From Acanthaster planci (taxonomy: Eukaryota > Echinodermata > Asteroidea > Valvatida > Acanthasteridae), in the NCBI RefSeq assembly GCF_001949145.1, contig NW_019091390.1, positions 813,234 to 877,233 of the forward strand: a stretch of DNA of 64,000 nt, in the 5' to 3' direction. Each line of letters opens with the position of its first letter. Position 1 is the stretch's first letter. Below the pieces are notes generated by a model. The model was not told the origin of the DNA. It worked only from the letters and a program-made list of their open reading frames with translations, and made no database searches. Shown one piece after another: positions 25,901-37,278 of the stretch. The position numbers were made by a program, and so were the translations under genes.

Positions 25901-28152
25901 ACGTCATGCTGACCCCTAGACCCATCCCTCCCCCAAGATAAACATGCACAGTATATATCCAAGTACGTCCTAAGGAGCACGAGCATGTCTGACGAGCAAA
26001 ATGAACCGAGATGTCAGGGGAGGAAGGGGAGAGGGTAGATATTGGGGGGGGGGGCGACTTACATGAAATACATTTAGATAGTACTAGATACCCCGAATGC
26101 CGGGCAGCCCCTGTCGAAGGCAGTGTGTTATTAACAAGATAATATTTGTCTTGGTTAATGTCAATACGGATTGAGTCATTTTCCACCCTGCGTAGCTGGC
26201 TGGAAGTTGTTCTGCACTGTCATGATTGGTAGGGAGGAGACTAGGAGGTTTACCAGCAAATGTTTACACAGGTTAGCGAGGGAGAAGCTAATATCCAAAA
26301 CTGGTCATATATCCTTCTTTCTTTTTTTTTCTGATTGCAGAAAGATGTCTAGGAAACACACTTCCCTGCATTTGACTCCACGGATATTTTTCTGATCAAC
26401 AAGATTTCCGATGTGTTTGTTTTGTAGATGGTAGCACGCTGACTGGTATTGATTTTAAAAATAGGATTCTAGAGATTTTGGAGGTTTCCTGTGTTTTTGA
26501 TCAGCGTAGCAAAGTGCAAAAAAATATCGGCCCCACACCACCACCTCCGCTTGACAAAAAGCTACCACACAACAAACATGATTTAGGCTACATGTATCAT
26601 CATGAGTGTAAATATTGGGCCACTTGTGTACAAGACGTGCACAGACATGTTCTGATTGTGGCCATTAAACATGGTAGAACGTGTGTTTATAGAAATTTAT
26701 TATGAATCCAGATTTGAAGTGACAGTTTGTAGTGACAATTTACGACATTCCCTTTTTAATCTTGTCTTACAAGGTATGTGTACATAAGAGATAGGCCTTC
26801 TCATTTGTTCAGAATGTGCATTTATGTGTTGCCATGATAAGCATAGGCCTATGATACTGTGCTTGGACATGCTGCCTCCTATAACAAATTACAGCGTACT
26901 TGCAGGGTTTGTAATAACACAATGTGGGGGAAAAATCTCTTTCAAGACAAAGTGTGGCTCCGATCTCTGAAGTTTTGGGTGTGACTCGTCAGCCAATGTG
27001 CTGTGGTTGTCTTCAGGAAGAACAGCACTGCTTTTTATGAGAGAGTTTTGTTTTTTTTTTCTGCAATCCACAATCTTTGCCAGTTTACGTTGCCTCCGTG
27101 CAAAGCTTCAAAGTAGAGTTTAAAGCTTTGCTTGTATACATGAGCTTAGTTTCCAAGCTTGGCGGGCTCTAATCCAACTGCCTGACTCCAGATCTCTTGC
27201 CTTTTCAACCACCGGGCTTCCAATGTTTAATTCTCGTTGTTTGAGATTGATGCTAATGATTTATTGTAAAAAGGGTGGAGTCAAGAGAAGTTACTTGTGG
27301 CACCGTCCCCCCCCCGGTCTGATGTTTACTGAGCCCCTATTCACATTTCAAAAATTGGTGCCTCAGTTTTATTTATATCTCTTCTTTGTTCTTTTTTTGT
27401 AACAGCACTCTAAGAATATCATTCATCGTGACTTGAAAGCTGAGAATGTGTTCTACGCCGCCAATGGCCTTGTCAAAGTGGGAGATTTCGGTTTCAGCAC
27501 GACCTTCAAGCAAGGCGAGATGCTGAACACATTTTGTGGATCGCCACCTTACGCTGCCCCAGAACTTTTCAAGGATGAGCATTACGTGGGACCCCCGGTG
27601 GATATATGGGCCATCGGCATCATGCTGTATTTCATGGTGACGGGTGTCATGCCGTTCCGCGCTGACACGGTGGCCAAACTGAAGAAGTGCATCCTGGATG
27701 GCCAGTTCACCATCCCCACCTTCGTCTCCAGCCCCTGCCAGTCGCTGATTCGGAGCGCCCTCAGGCACAGCCCAACAGAGCGCGTCACCATCGACGGGAT
27801 CAAGAATGCCGCCTGGCTGCGGGGCCAGGACTTCCCTGCCGCCCACCACTCGTGCCACCCCACCCCGTGCTTCGACCTGGAGACGGCCACCGCCGAGGAG
27901 AAGGAGGTGCTGTCGCAGCTGTCGCAGCTGGGGGTGACCGAAGAGCACCTGGCCTCGGCGCGCGACCGCGACGCCCGCAGCAGCATCACGGGCACTTACC
28001 GCATCATGCTGCACAGGATACAGAAGAAGTACATTGAACCACCCATCATCACCACGCAGGCATCGAATGGACAGAATCCGCCCACCAAAAAACGGAGCCG
28101 GGATAGTAGAAGAATTAAAAATAAGCCCTCCAAGCTATGTACAATATTGTAA
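10668..28152 (+). CDS. NIM1K: NIM1-type serine/threonine kinase, gene span
   Basis: An AMPK-related protein kinase spliced as 10668-10965, 15052-15320 and 27406-28152. The product is 437 aa, about the length of human NIM1K. Kinase motifs are intact: glycine loop near residues 80-90 ([11 protein letters not shown]), VAIK Lys105, alpha-C Glu123, HRD 196-198, Asn203, DFG 216-218 and APE 240-242. Thr231, in [13 protein letters not shown], matches the activation-loop threonine that LKB1 phosphorylates in AMPK relatives. The conserved C-terminal tail ends CTIL, a possible prenylation box. An in-frame TGA at 10647 precedes the first ATG, which supports the start. The cellular role of NIM1 is poorly known in any animal. 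Introns of 4.1 and 12.1 kb hold most of the repeats listed here. Identification is very secure; UTR limits are not. Confidence 0.97.
12268..12354. repeat. TACATG-rich cluster
   Basis: Several GTACATGTA and ACATGTATACATGTACAT words within 90 bp, a simple-sequence cluster like those at 14508-14573 and 15379-15426. Confidence 0.7.
13317..13433. mobile_element. Short inverted-repeat element (MITE-like)
   Basis: The left arm (about 13317-13357, CTGCATCCGAATC...AGAGCTAGGTCTAGGTCT) pairs imperfectly with the right arm (about 13386-13433, AGACAATAGACCTAGC...GAGCTC-like and TTTCGGACATGG). No coding capacity. Ends are approximate. Confidence 0.45.
13801..13975. mobile_element. Near-perfect foldback MITE
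   Basis: Two arms of about 80 bp (13801-13880 and 13896-13975) are almost exact reverse complements, sharing for example CACAATAGTGCGCCCCC and AGAGTTTGCAACGCATTGG, around a loop of about 15 bp. Both ends read TA next to a GGGCG-type terminus, consistent with a TA target duplication (Tc1/mariner-like), which is inference. A transcript across it would form a long hairpin. Confidence 0.8.
14508..14573. repeat. TACATG-rich cluster
   Basis: Two runs of ATGTACATGTACATGTA type separated by about 25 bp, within NIM1K intron 1. Confidence 0.7.
15052..15320 (+). CDS. NIM1K: NIM1K coding exon 2
   Basis: Encodes residues 100-189, from [10 protein letters not shown] through the alpha-C helix ([12 protein letters not shown]), the hinge ([12 protein letters not shown]) and helix E up to VHHM. 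Acceptor ccccccag; donor ATG|gtgagt (phase 0). The phase closes with both neighbouring exons. Confidence 0.96.
15379..15426. repeat. TACATG-rich cluster
   Basis: ACATGTACATGTACAT and GTGCATGTACATGTATATG runs just inside NIM1K intron 2. Confidence 0.7.
16083..16595. repeat. Pair of 18-bp inverted repeats 0.5 kb apart
   Basis: AGTCTCCGGTTTCTGGTC at 16083-16100 recurs in inverted orientation (one mismatch) at 16578-16595. A-runs lie outside both, in mirrored positions. This may mark the ends of a decayed DNA transposon; no coding sequence lies between. Confidence 0.4.
17238..17338. repeat. 53-bp tandem duplication, two copies
   Basis: TGGAAGTTGTGCGCCCGCAA (17246) and TGGAAGTGGTGTGCCCGCAA (17299), each followed by GTCCTGATG and GGCA, give a 53-bp period with about 85-90% identity. 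Confidence 0.65.
18798..19033. mobile_element. MITE family A, copy 2
   Basis: A 236-bp relative of the element at 8939-9196, in the same orientation: GGGTAATTC start, shared interior (GACCTTTGTTATTT, GATTTGCATTAATTC, CACTCTTGGAAATTAG) and GGATTACCC end. It is flanked by the 4-bp direct repeat ACAT. It lacks the TACATG tract of copy 1. Located in NIM1K intron 2. Confidence 0.75.
19624..19717. repeat. 19-bp minisatellite, five copies
   Basis: GTACATGTACATGAGTGC begins at 19624, 19643, 19662, 19681 and 19700, an exact 19-bp period with one A/G difference. Built on the same GTACATGTAC palindrome as the 22-bp array at 4608-4907. Confidence 0.95.
22117..22487. mobile_element. Inverted-repeat element with GGCC-TTTCACAC ends
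   Basis: GGCCATTTCACAC at 22117 is mirrored by GTGTGAAAAGGCC ending at 22487. The 371-bp interior is dominated by CAACCC and GGGTTG words in both orientations, including CAACCCGGGTTGA twice, so it is strongly self-complementary. A non-autonomous foldback transposon is likely. I did not see a clear target duplication. Confidence 0.6.
27406..28152 (+). CDS. NIM1K: NIM1K coding exon 3 (last)
   Basis: Encodes residues 190-437, starting [14 protein letters not shown]. It carries the catalytic loop, DFG, T-loop, the C-lobe and the family tail ([20 protein letters not shown], ending SKLCTIL). Acceptor tttttgtaacag; stop TAA at 28150-28152. GC-rich third positions contrast with the AT-rich flanks. 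Confidence 0.97.
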   Translation, partial: HSKNIIHRDLKAENVFYAANGLVKVGDFGFSTTFKQGEMLNTFCGSPPYAAPELFKDEHYVGPPVDIWAIGIMLYFMVTGVMPFRADTVAKLKKCILDGQFTIPTFVSSPCQSLIRSALRHSPTERVTIDGIKNAAWLRGQDFPAAHHSCHPTPCFDLETATAEEKEVLSQLSQLGVTEEHLASARDRDARSSITGTYRIMLHRIQKKYIEPPIITTQASNGQNPPTKKRSRDSRRIKNKPSKLCTIL

Positions 28153-30600
28153 TATAATCTTCTCGCTTTCTTTTTTATAGGTCAGATGTGTGTGAATATA
28201 ATAGTATATTACACAAGAGATTTTCAGGTTGAAAGCACAAAGAGGGTAATAAGGCTTACCACTTCACCGAGACCCCATCCATACCATTTTGGTGGTGTCC
28301 TTTTTACTAAGCCAGCATAAATGGTTACATTTGTGGAGGAGTGGACCCTTTAACACAGCATTGTCAGTCATAAACGGCGATTTCTGTGACAGGCCACCAT
28401 GTGAACCTCCGAAGTATCTGTTGCCATTTCCATTTTAAGTAGTTGCCATGGAAAAAGCCAGATACCGGCAGCTTTCCAGGACACATGAACAGGTCTCTAA
28501 ACCCAGTGTCTCAAGTGGTGAACCACCTCGTGAATTCAGTACATAGGATTTGAAAGCTCCTCTGTGACTGTGGGCTTTTTAATAGGTGAATTGATATATT
28601 CAAGCCTGACTCCTTTTTGTACGACAGACTGTTGTACAGTTAACTACTGATGCGACATTTTAAAATTGAAACAGTCACTTTACTTGTCAGTTTTCGCTTT
28701 TTTTCTGGCCTACCTCAGTGAAGTATTCTTTGAATTTCTCAGAAGTACTGGCAGTCGTCTGAAGACATGAGGGTTTTCTAAACCCCAGACTTAGTCTCTT
28801 TTTTCCAGCTTTGTCTTCGCCCTTGAAGTCCTGTTCGAAAGGCGAACAAAAACTATATATATTTATATATTAATGTTCAGTGAGCGCCTTTCGGTTACCA
28901 TTATTGCCATTATTGTCGAGGAATGATTATGAGTGTGTGGGGAGAGGGGGAAGTATGATGGATGTTCCAAAGCATCCCCACCTGACGGTAATGCCGCATT
29001 TGCACTGGAGGATGAAATTGGTCAGTGGTCCCGCAGCTGTCGTACCGGTATATTGCAGTACTACTCTAAGACTCCACACGCTTTGAACCACGACAAAGTG
29101 AACTTTAAAGGTACGCTCCGTCATTTTGCTGTAGTTACCCAAAAGGTTACTGACGGAATTATTGTTGAAAAAGAATAGTCGGTTTAAAGAAGGTTATGGG
29201 ACTTAACTCCCTGTGAACTCATTCTTTTGGGGAAGCTGTCACATTGAAGAAGAGAATGAAAGAAGTCCATTTTCAACAATGCATCTTGGGTATATTTTTG
29301 GAAAATTGCCTTTAGAAGCGCGCTCAAGCGTTGACACACGCTGTTATCATTATTCATTGCTTTGGTGCGTGACATCGTGTAGCTGTATTCAACTTTACAT
29401 GAGATGCTGACGAATTCAGGCACAATTTAAAATGTGATTCACCATAACTTGTGATTTGAAATCAAAATTATTCAATGAGCTTCAACTTCATCAGGTTTGT
29501 TGTTAACCACCTGTCTGTAGATTCTGAGCATTTTCCTCCAAGGAACACAATGCACAAATGGCAAGCGATGGACTGCATCTTCAACAGTACAGGACCCAAG
29601 CGGCTTTATTGTGATATCAAGCCTGGGATTAGACGTTAAAAGTCTTGCCTCGCTCCATTGTTGGGCTTCATTTTTAATGCACATGTACTTATAGATCTTG
29701 GTTAGGGAACGTCTCAAAAGTTTGGAACGTTCACGTTCTCTTGGATCATTCCCACTGGCATATTACTAGCATTCCATCAGGACATTCACTCACCAACAGG
29801 AACGGTCGGCTTTGTACATAGGTAGACCGTCCCGAGGCAGCGTTCCGATGGGCCAGTGGAACGGCCGCCCGTTCTGATGCTCCCTTACATTATGAGGGGA
29901 AACAAGATGGATTTTTGGATCGCCTCTTGTGGGAATCATATCAAGCATTTGTCTTGTGATAATAGCATACAAGACATCGCCTTTCAAATATGAAGTGAAG
30001 AGAAGAGAATGATTAAAACACCAGACACAGTTTGTGGGGTCTTGATGTACATGTACATTTCTATGGCCTCCTGACAGACATGCCAAATACGTCAGTACTA
30101 GACCTCTTGTGCGTAGTGACCGTAATGCAGTCTCCTAGCGCAGTTCACGTACTTGCTAGTCTGGGCATGTTCGCATTAAAAAAAAAAACCTTATCTTTAA
30201 TTCATCACTTCATCGAAGAAAAAAGAGAAGGAATTTCAAATTGACGAAGCTATTCTACTTTCATTATTGCATGAATTGACGTCAGGGCGTCCGGTGCATC
30301 TCCTCTAGGGTTTTAAATTCTTGCCCATTGTGTCACTGCCTTCTGAATATTTCATGAATATATCAGGTCATTTTAAAGGGGTCTGTCAGTAAGGACTTGC
30401 TGTGGGTATTTCTATGCTAAATCAAAGTTGTCGTTTTTTCTGTCATTCTGTCGAAGCGTAAAATTTCAAGGAGAAGGGATTACGCAGCAGCGTTTAATGC
30501 GGACGATGCGTATGAAGCTAAAGTTCTCCTCATTATGCATTTCAAATAATAAAAATAAAATGACAAGTTTGTTTTAGAAGCCTTTTCAGCTCTTAAATTA
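28153..30600 (+). other. Probable NIM1K 3'UTR and downstream flank
   Basis: Non-coding AT-rich sequence after the stop codon. AATAAA-type signals are clear only around 30547-30560 (AATAATAAAAATAAAA), so a 3'UTR of about 2.4 kb is possible but unproven. Confidence 0.35.
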
Positions 30601-32299
30601 AGTTGTAGCAGAATTCCCGGCATCATTGTCGTTGGGATTCTGTAAAGTATTGTACATCGTGGTTATTTTAACAATTTAGCAAGAAGTGTACATTCAGACT
30701 ATTTTTAAAGAAAGAAAATTTCCTCCGATCTATATTTTACCGAATTCCATCCAGACAGCGGTGAAGCAATCTTGTTTATTTATGACTTCTTTCTATCAGT
30801 TGCAATCAGCTTCATTGTGTTGTATAGTTCTATTAATGGAGTGTGTTTTAGACAGTTTTGACATTTGAGAAGAATGAGACAGATTTCACATATTTGTGTT
30901 TTATTGGCTTATGCAGTTGAGATAATAACCCTTGGAATTATGCAAGGGTGTTTAATGAAATGTTCTTTAGGTGTGGAGCTAAAAAAAAATTCTTTTTCTG
31001 AAAGTCTTCGTGTGACCGTTCCCTATTTAAAAACAAACTGATTTCATTTTATTAGTTTTGAAGCGAACCGAGTTGCCGGGGGGAATGGGTGTTCTTGATG
31101 TTGACAAATTGAAATGGGGATCAGAAATATTTCCATTTTCTCGTTCTTGTTGACGATTTGTCTGGAATTTATTCAAAATGGATATCGAGAGTACCAGATT
31201 TGTAGAAACGACGAGAAGAGACTGACAGAACTATTTACGGATGAAGAAATAAATATGAGATCTTTGAAAATATCTGGATAATTCTTATGGTATTCTTCGT
31301 GTTCAGTATAGAATTCACCTGTAAAATTGACTTGTGAAATCGTGTTGTGATAAAGAAGTTTATTAACAGAGAGGATAGGGGATATGGGGATATAAGGATA
31401 TACGGGGTAGCGCGCTTTTACGGGCTTCAGAGATAGCTTTGATGCAGTTGTGATTGTCGTTTCAAATTTGGATTTGGTTTCAATGCAACCCCACCCGTAG
31501 CATTGTTTTTCTAGAGGGTTGATGGGAGTTCTGGAAAAACATGTTTGTAATTCGAATCAGTGATATGGAAACCGCATCGTCCAACGGCGCTGGTCTAGCA
31601 ACTCGACACGATCATGTCTCATTGTAATCCAATTACACAACACGGTCAGTGGTTGTCAACTTGAAGATGAAAGGATAACTTTTGCCATAGCAACGCATCT
31701 TTAACGTTCGACCCGCTTTAGTTCTGCTAGTCCGGACAGATGTGGTCGGTTTGCTCTACATCCGTCTGAGCTGCATATCAACGGACGCATTCACACGTTA
31801 TAATTTGGGCCAGTCAAATAGGCCCTAATGCGGGCGTCGACAACTCCAATCCAATCAATGACAGCGTGCCATAAAAAAGTGAAGGAGTCCTATCGACGCG
31901 CGTGATTGGTCGTTATAATTGAACCTGTGAAAGTGCAGTGATTTATTGGTCATTGGAGCGAGTTCAAATTCAAGCTAACTTTGAAAAAGGAGACATTTTA
32001 TGCCACTGGGAAGTTTGAAAGCAATGAGAGCCGAAATCCTCTTTTTAAAATCGATTTTGTGTCAGAATAGCGGCGATCATCCGCAGGAAATCCCACAGTC
32101 AAATTTATTGAAGTGCGCATGTACCCGGTTCATTTGCGATGGAAATTGCCTCGTATACAGCGAGGTATATTGAATAAACTAATAACGCTCTCAAATCTGC
32201 GAGATATGTACAATCTTTAGCTCAATTTGGCTCCTACTTGAAGTCTGCGGCCCTTTATTAAAACCTCGACTTCATTGTCGATCGGCTGCACTGAACACA
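30601..32299. other. Intergenic, no gene seen
   Basis: No recognisable exon. A paired-homeodomain-type palindrome TAATCCAATTA lies at 31625-31635, and ATTGGTC/ATTGGTCATTGG words near 31900-31960. TACATGTA words, frequent upstream, stop here. Confidence 0.4.
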
Positions 32300-32600
32300 G
32301 AGCCATTTTTACATGCTTGAAATGTTCACATGGATGAAGAAAGATTCCTGTCTGCGGCTACCTATTACGTGCTTAAAGGGGAGGAGTGAGGGTAACCGCC
32401 GTCCATGCCGAACCATAATTTGCCGATGGGGCCAGGGACTCAGGGGTGAATACTGCTGCTGCCGCCGTAAGAGGACGACGCGGAGTTTGAGAAATGGCTA
32501 CGTCACGCGCGGCCAGCTGAAGTGCGCATGCGCATGGCGCACAACCGCAGAAGCTCCGTCAGTCATGATTTGCAGCGAAAATGGGCCTACTGTGTATCCA
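32300..32600. promoter_or_regulatory. CpG-rich promoter-like patch
   Basis: A locally GC- and CpG-rich stretch in AT-rich surroundings. It contains a perfect NRF1-type palindrome TGCGCATGCGCA (32523-32534) and a CRE-like TACGTCACGCGCGG just upstream. An open frame of about 124 codons starting near 32313 (+) crosses it but resembles nothing I know. It may be a promoter or 5' exon of an unrecognised transcript. Confidence 0.4.
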
Positions 32601-33595
32601 TTCCAATTACAATGCTACAGGAATTATTCATCGTTGAGCTTGTTCAGTGAAACCGAGTTCCGCTTCTCAGACATGATACAACATTGAAATATAAAGCGTA
32701 TGTTATTGAATAATTACGGGAACATGGAAAGTGTAACATTAATTAATTAAACATCAAATGTTACTGTGTCCCTCGTTTCGATGCTCTGCGAGAACTGCTA
32801 AATCTTGTGTATTAAACCTTAGTCTATAATAGGTCTTAACTAACTTCCTAGCTCGAGACACTTAAGTCCTATAATGTCCATTGTATTGGGAAACTGGCGA
32901 ATTCCAATGTCAGGAGCATGAATTCGTATGCATTTCGAATAAAGCATAATAAAGCATATTTCAAAATGTAACTTAAAGAGGCAGCCGAATGCACGTGATC
33001 AGAGGTCACAAAGCACTTTTCTGTTTTGTTTTGGTACGACCGAATATTCGATCGGAAGGTCTAATATTGGAATATGTAACTCTTCGAATTGACTTAACCT
33101 TACATTTAAGCTACCAGTTACGTGGTACATTGTCATAGTTTTTGCGCTCTTAATACATTGTGACGTTATTAATTTTTTACTGACAAATATTTTCTATGCT
33201 GAACAACACACTGTCTTTGCAGTGGTGGCGTAAATTTATGCCAGCGAGCGGGGGATTTGGATGACCAGTGAGGGTGGGGGGGCTTGAACTTAACACGTGA
33301 CACTCCCATTGACGGTCCCTGAGACACCACCCCTCCATAGTGTTTGGTTTCGTAGGATCCATGCATTTTTCCGATGCTATAAAATTACCTGCATATCGTC
33401 TTGTATCATTAACGGTTAACAGAAAATGTATTCCTTTTTTTAAACATTTTTTCTCCCTTCTGAAATCTGTAATAATCTGAATCTACAACTTCATGTAACA
33501 AAAACCCCTAAATGATTCTTTGATGTCTAATCATTCGCCTAGCCCGAGAAGTTGCTACGAAAAACAAGGGTTAATTAGCAAAAAATAATTAGCAA
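32601..33595. other. Intergenic, no gene seen
   Basis: AT-rich, no coding or repeat signal that I can support. Confidence 0.4.
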
Positions 33596-34025
33596 AGGTT
33601 AACGCCACTTCGAGAAAACGAAAATTACGTGTTTGTACATCATGATGAGCGTCCTTCTGTTCAATGTGTAATCGTCACAGGGAAGGTGATCGCGTCTTCA
33701 CGCGCGCACAACTGTGAATTAACAAAGCTAACGTCACTTCGTGAAAATAAAAATCCCGGTTGACCTACTTTTAAGCCGTTTCCTTGCAAGACGTTTTGTG
33801 CATGTTCAAAGGACGTTTAGGGTTGCGTCTCTTCGTGAAAACGCAAAATGCCGTTTTCAAGATGTTTGCCCTTGGCAACATTAATGTAACGATGACATTA
33901 ATGATGTTTTGTTTGTGGGAGCACGTCAAAATGGTCAAGCACGGTGTTGTATAAGAGAATATTGAAAAAAATGGAAATCGACAAAAATTCATTCTTTGAA
34001 CATTAGCGTCACTTCGTGAGAACGG
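33596..34025. repeat. Four dispersed TCACTTCGTGA-type motifs
   Basis: A core with dyad TCAC-TTC-GTGA occurs at 33734-33744 and 34009-34019 (exact). Variants are at about 33603-33613 (CCACTTCGAGA) and 33828-33838 (TCTCTTCGTGA). All are in the same orientation, preceded by TAACG/TAGCG/TTGCG and mostly followed by AAAACG or AAAATA. Spacings are about 131, 94 and 181 bp. It could be a regulatory array or a decayed tandem repeat. Confidence 0.6.
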
Positions 34026-36646
34026 TGACGACATGACGTATGAACCGAGTACATTATTGGCTCCTCAAATTGATGGAAAGTCATCCCAATTATGAAAATC
34101 AAATTAGCATAAGCACGGTAACTGTATCCTTTACTCTGTACATGTGAAACCAGTATCATTTAGCAGTGATGTATTATCGAGCTATCTTTTTACTATTTTT
34201 ATCTTGGTATTGATAGCATTTGGGATGATTATAAACATTTAAATTTTGTTTGCCACAAAAAATGGGGGGGTGATCCTATATGGCACATCCCTCGTCCAAA
34301 ACTGAGGGATATGATTATAATATTCCCTTAGCCTATGGGTTTTGCGCCCATGCTTTGTAGCACGGCTAATCTATACAGCCCTGTTGTACTACGATTGCGG
34401 GGAATAATAAGAAGCCAAGAAAATTTATCTGTTAATTTTTTTACCCTCAAAATAATAAACAAACGCCCCCAAACAAGGAAACAAACAACAGAAAAACTAT
34501 TAACCAGACAGGCAGTTACGGCTGTTTAAAAAGCCTTCGGGTTTCGGTGTGAACGTTTGCATTGATGGACGACAAGATGTTGATGTCATTCACTGTACAG
34601 GCGATGGTTTAATTTCTGTGTCTAGATCTAATGTCTGACCAAATCGGTCTAATTTCACTAATGCGTTGGATCACTGGGGACTTGTCTTTGTTGAGATAAT
34701 GCGTCATTTGTCGATTACCTTTTATGTACGGCCTTCGTCGTTCCACGGGAAGCTTTTTGCCTCCGTCCTTATAAAATGTGCCCATGTGATTTCCAGTGCG
34801 TCTGTATCAACAAATACACGTTTGGATGAGATGTAAAGAGAGTGGTCAATTTCCAAAATTAGATGTCGCAGATTTCTGACTGAGAGCAGGATCGGTCCAA
34901 AGTGCAAGGGCGGAATTACTTGTGGCCCGGCGCGGCATGATGGCCAAATTGGGCCACCAATCCCGTCGTATCTAGATTTCGGCGAGGAGAAAGAAAAGTG
35001 GGTCTTTACTCGTTCTATTTTCGCAACAAGCTTCGGAAGAGGGAAGCAGCTTGTGTTATGGATAATTGGCTCAGGAAGAAGAAGAGGGAATTGAATAATT
35101 AAAGCCCACGCTGGCTGTCATCCAGGTTTTTTTTTTAACAAACAAGCGGGCAAAGGCCGCTTATGTATTGCCGGCGCCATTTTGGATGATGGAAATTGTG
35201 TAGTGCTCAATCAAAGTATTGGGTGCTACGTCAATAAATGACACAGAGGTTCGAGCATCATTATTTCGCGCAGCATAATAATTATGAGGTTGAGGAAAAT
35301 GGCGAAACCTCTTTTTATTTAGAAAACGGGCCAGTGCTCACTCTAAAATCATTTGCGACGGATTTCAATGTAGAACTTGGTGAGAGTACTGAACTGGGTT
35401 TTTTCCCATCCTTCAAGGGTTAAATTCTAGTCTCGCTTTGGCATATGTTGTTATCACGAAAGGGTCCAATTGTTTTCATTCTGCAGTGACTAGAAACGTC
35501 GGGGGGGGTAGGGTATACTCAACGCAAATGTCATGATTAATCCTCCTTAGGCTTAGGCCTACCTCTCGACTTTTGTTACGAACTTACACGAAGCAGCTTT
35601 TTTCTTTTTGTGGATTTGTCTTTTGTTCCTATGCAAAGTGCACGAGCAGGACGCATGATCCAGACCCTCGCGAAAGTTCACTTTTCCCACTGCATGCCTG
35701 ACATTCCTTGTCCTATTTTCTGAACAATGGTGTCGACTTGGTCAGGAATTTTCGCCTTCATTTTGGGCATCGGTCACGAGCGTACACGCCGGTGCTCTGC
35801 AGGGACGGGGGACTGCATCAAATTTCAGGATCTCTCCTGTCAGTGAATGCCACCATTCTTGCTATCTAGATTACGTGGGCATAAATGGCGAGCAGTGTGG
35901 CGCCAAGTGATAGCCATTTTTCCCACAAAGGACCTGCAATGATGCCATGATGTGGGAGGGGCATTGCCTTTGGCATCTGTCGGTCGCAACACAACACGGT
36001 AAGGATTTCCATTCAATAAAAATCGGTCATATTTGTCAAAGACTGGAAACAAATCCCTCCTTGTGATATTCCCGTGCTCAGAAAGTTACACGTTACCCAC
36101 ACAGCAGTCAGGGAATGATGACAAATAGACACTGCGAGATTTTTGTCTAAAAGAGATGGGCGTAGAAATTTCCAATGCCGCTCATCTGGGTCCCCCGGCT
36201 TCCTAAAATTAACGCATCACAATTCCAAAGTAAATTCCACAATTTTTCTTTTCCTTTTTCTACGTACCGATCTCCACTGTTGCATGACTTGAATAACTTC
36301 ATGTTGAATGTTAACAAACCAAGTATTCAAAAGGAGACCGATCATGACAAGTTTTTTTCTCAGTTCGTTTGCCTTGTGATCTAATATCAGATTTCTTTAA
36401 AAAAATAAATTCACTAATTTGGAGCATTATTACTCGAGTCCTTTTGCATCCACGACAGCAACCCCATTCACACGAGGACTTCAAACGCAACATATTTGAA
36501 AATCAGAAAATATTTTCCATGAGCATGTTCTTCGTGTTTTAAAACTCTTGTGTTTGTTAAATAACAAGTTAACATTACAAACTGTGCATGTGCATTTATT
36601 TATGAAACAAGGAATGAAGTTATATATAATTTTATACATAAATATC
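34026..36646. other. Intergenic, no gene seen
   Basis: No exon recognised. Compositionally ordinary, with A/T runs. Confidence 0.4.
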
Positions 36647-36652
36647 TTTATT
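36647..36652 (-). terminator. Candidate GPCR polyadenylation signal
   Basis: TTTATT on the + strand, so AATAAA on the GPCR strand, about 630 bp past the stop codon in an AT-rich tail. Plausible but not proven. Confidence 0.4.
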
Positions 36653-37278
36653 TTTTGCGTTGTAATTTAGCCGTCTGTGGTATCTTTTCAGCACAAATCC
36701 TAAAACGAAAAATTAAAGCGCCCAAAGAAAATAAAAAGTACTATTTAAGGCATTGTCATCGTTGCAGCCTTTAAAACGGCATTATACCATCAATATATCA
36801 TTTTATGCGAATTGTTTGAACGTAAAAGTTTTCCCTTCAAGCTCAAAGTAATTAGATATCTTAGCGTCATTAACGGAACAAACAAATATTTTCTTTTTCA
36901 GCATGACACCGAAATGCAAAAATATATCATGCGTTTTAAATTTACTTAATTTACACTGAATTCTCTACGGGTACTGGTAAGCTTTGGGCCGATCTCAACT
37001 TTGAGACACAGGATACAAAATATACAAAGTCTGTAGGAAAGATGACATACAAAAACCGTTCCTGTTTTAGAATACATACGACTGTCAACGTGCAGTGCAA
37101 TTTCAAGTCAGACATTGTGTACACAATGCAGAACTACAACGTTCCGTCGGATTGCATGGTGACTTCGAAGATTTCGAACTCTTTGAGGTGGTATGTTCGT
37201 TCTGGAGTTTAAATCGTGAAATCTGGAGATACACATACGCATTCGAAATACCGGGGTTGATTGTTTTCCATCTTCTTG

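Larger units (their letters stand above)
15321..27405 (+). other. NIM1K intron 2
   Basis: A 12,085-bp GT-AG intron. It contains MITE family A copy 2, a 19-bp minisatellite, the GGCC/TTTCACAC element and several TACATG clusters. No open frame in it resembles a known protein. Confidence 0.9.

Noticed and set aside
27373-28014. 213-codon open frame antisense to NIM1K exon 3
   Set aside because: Shadow of a GC-rich coding exon; the + strand has intact kinase motifs.
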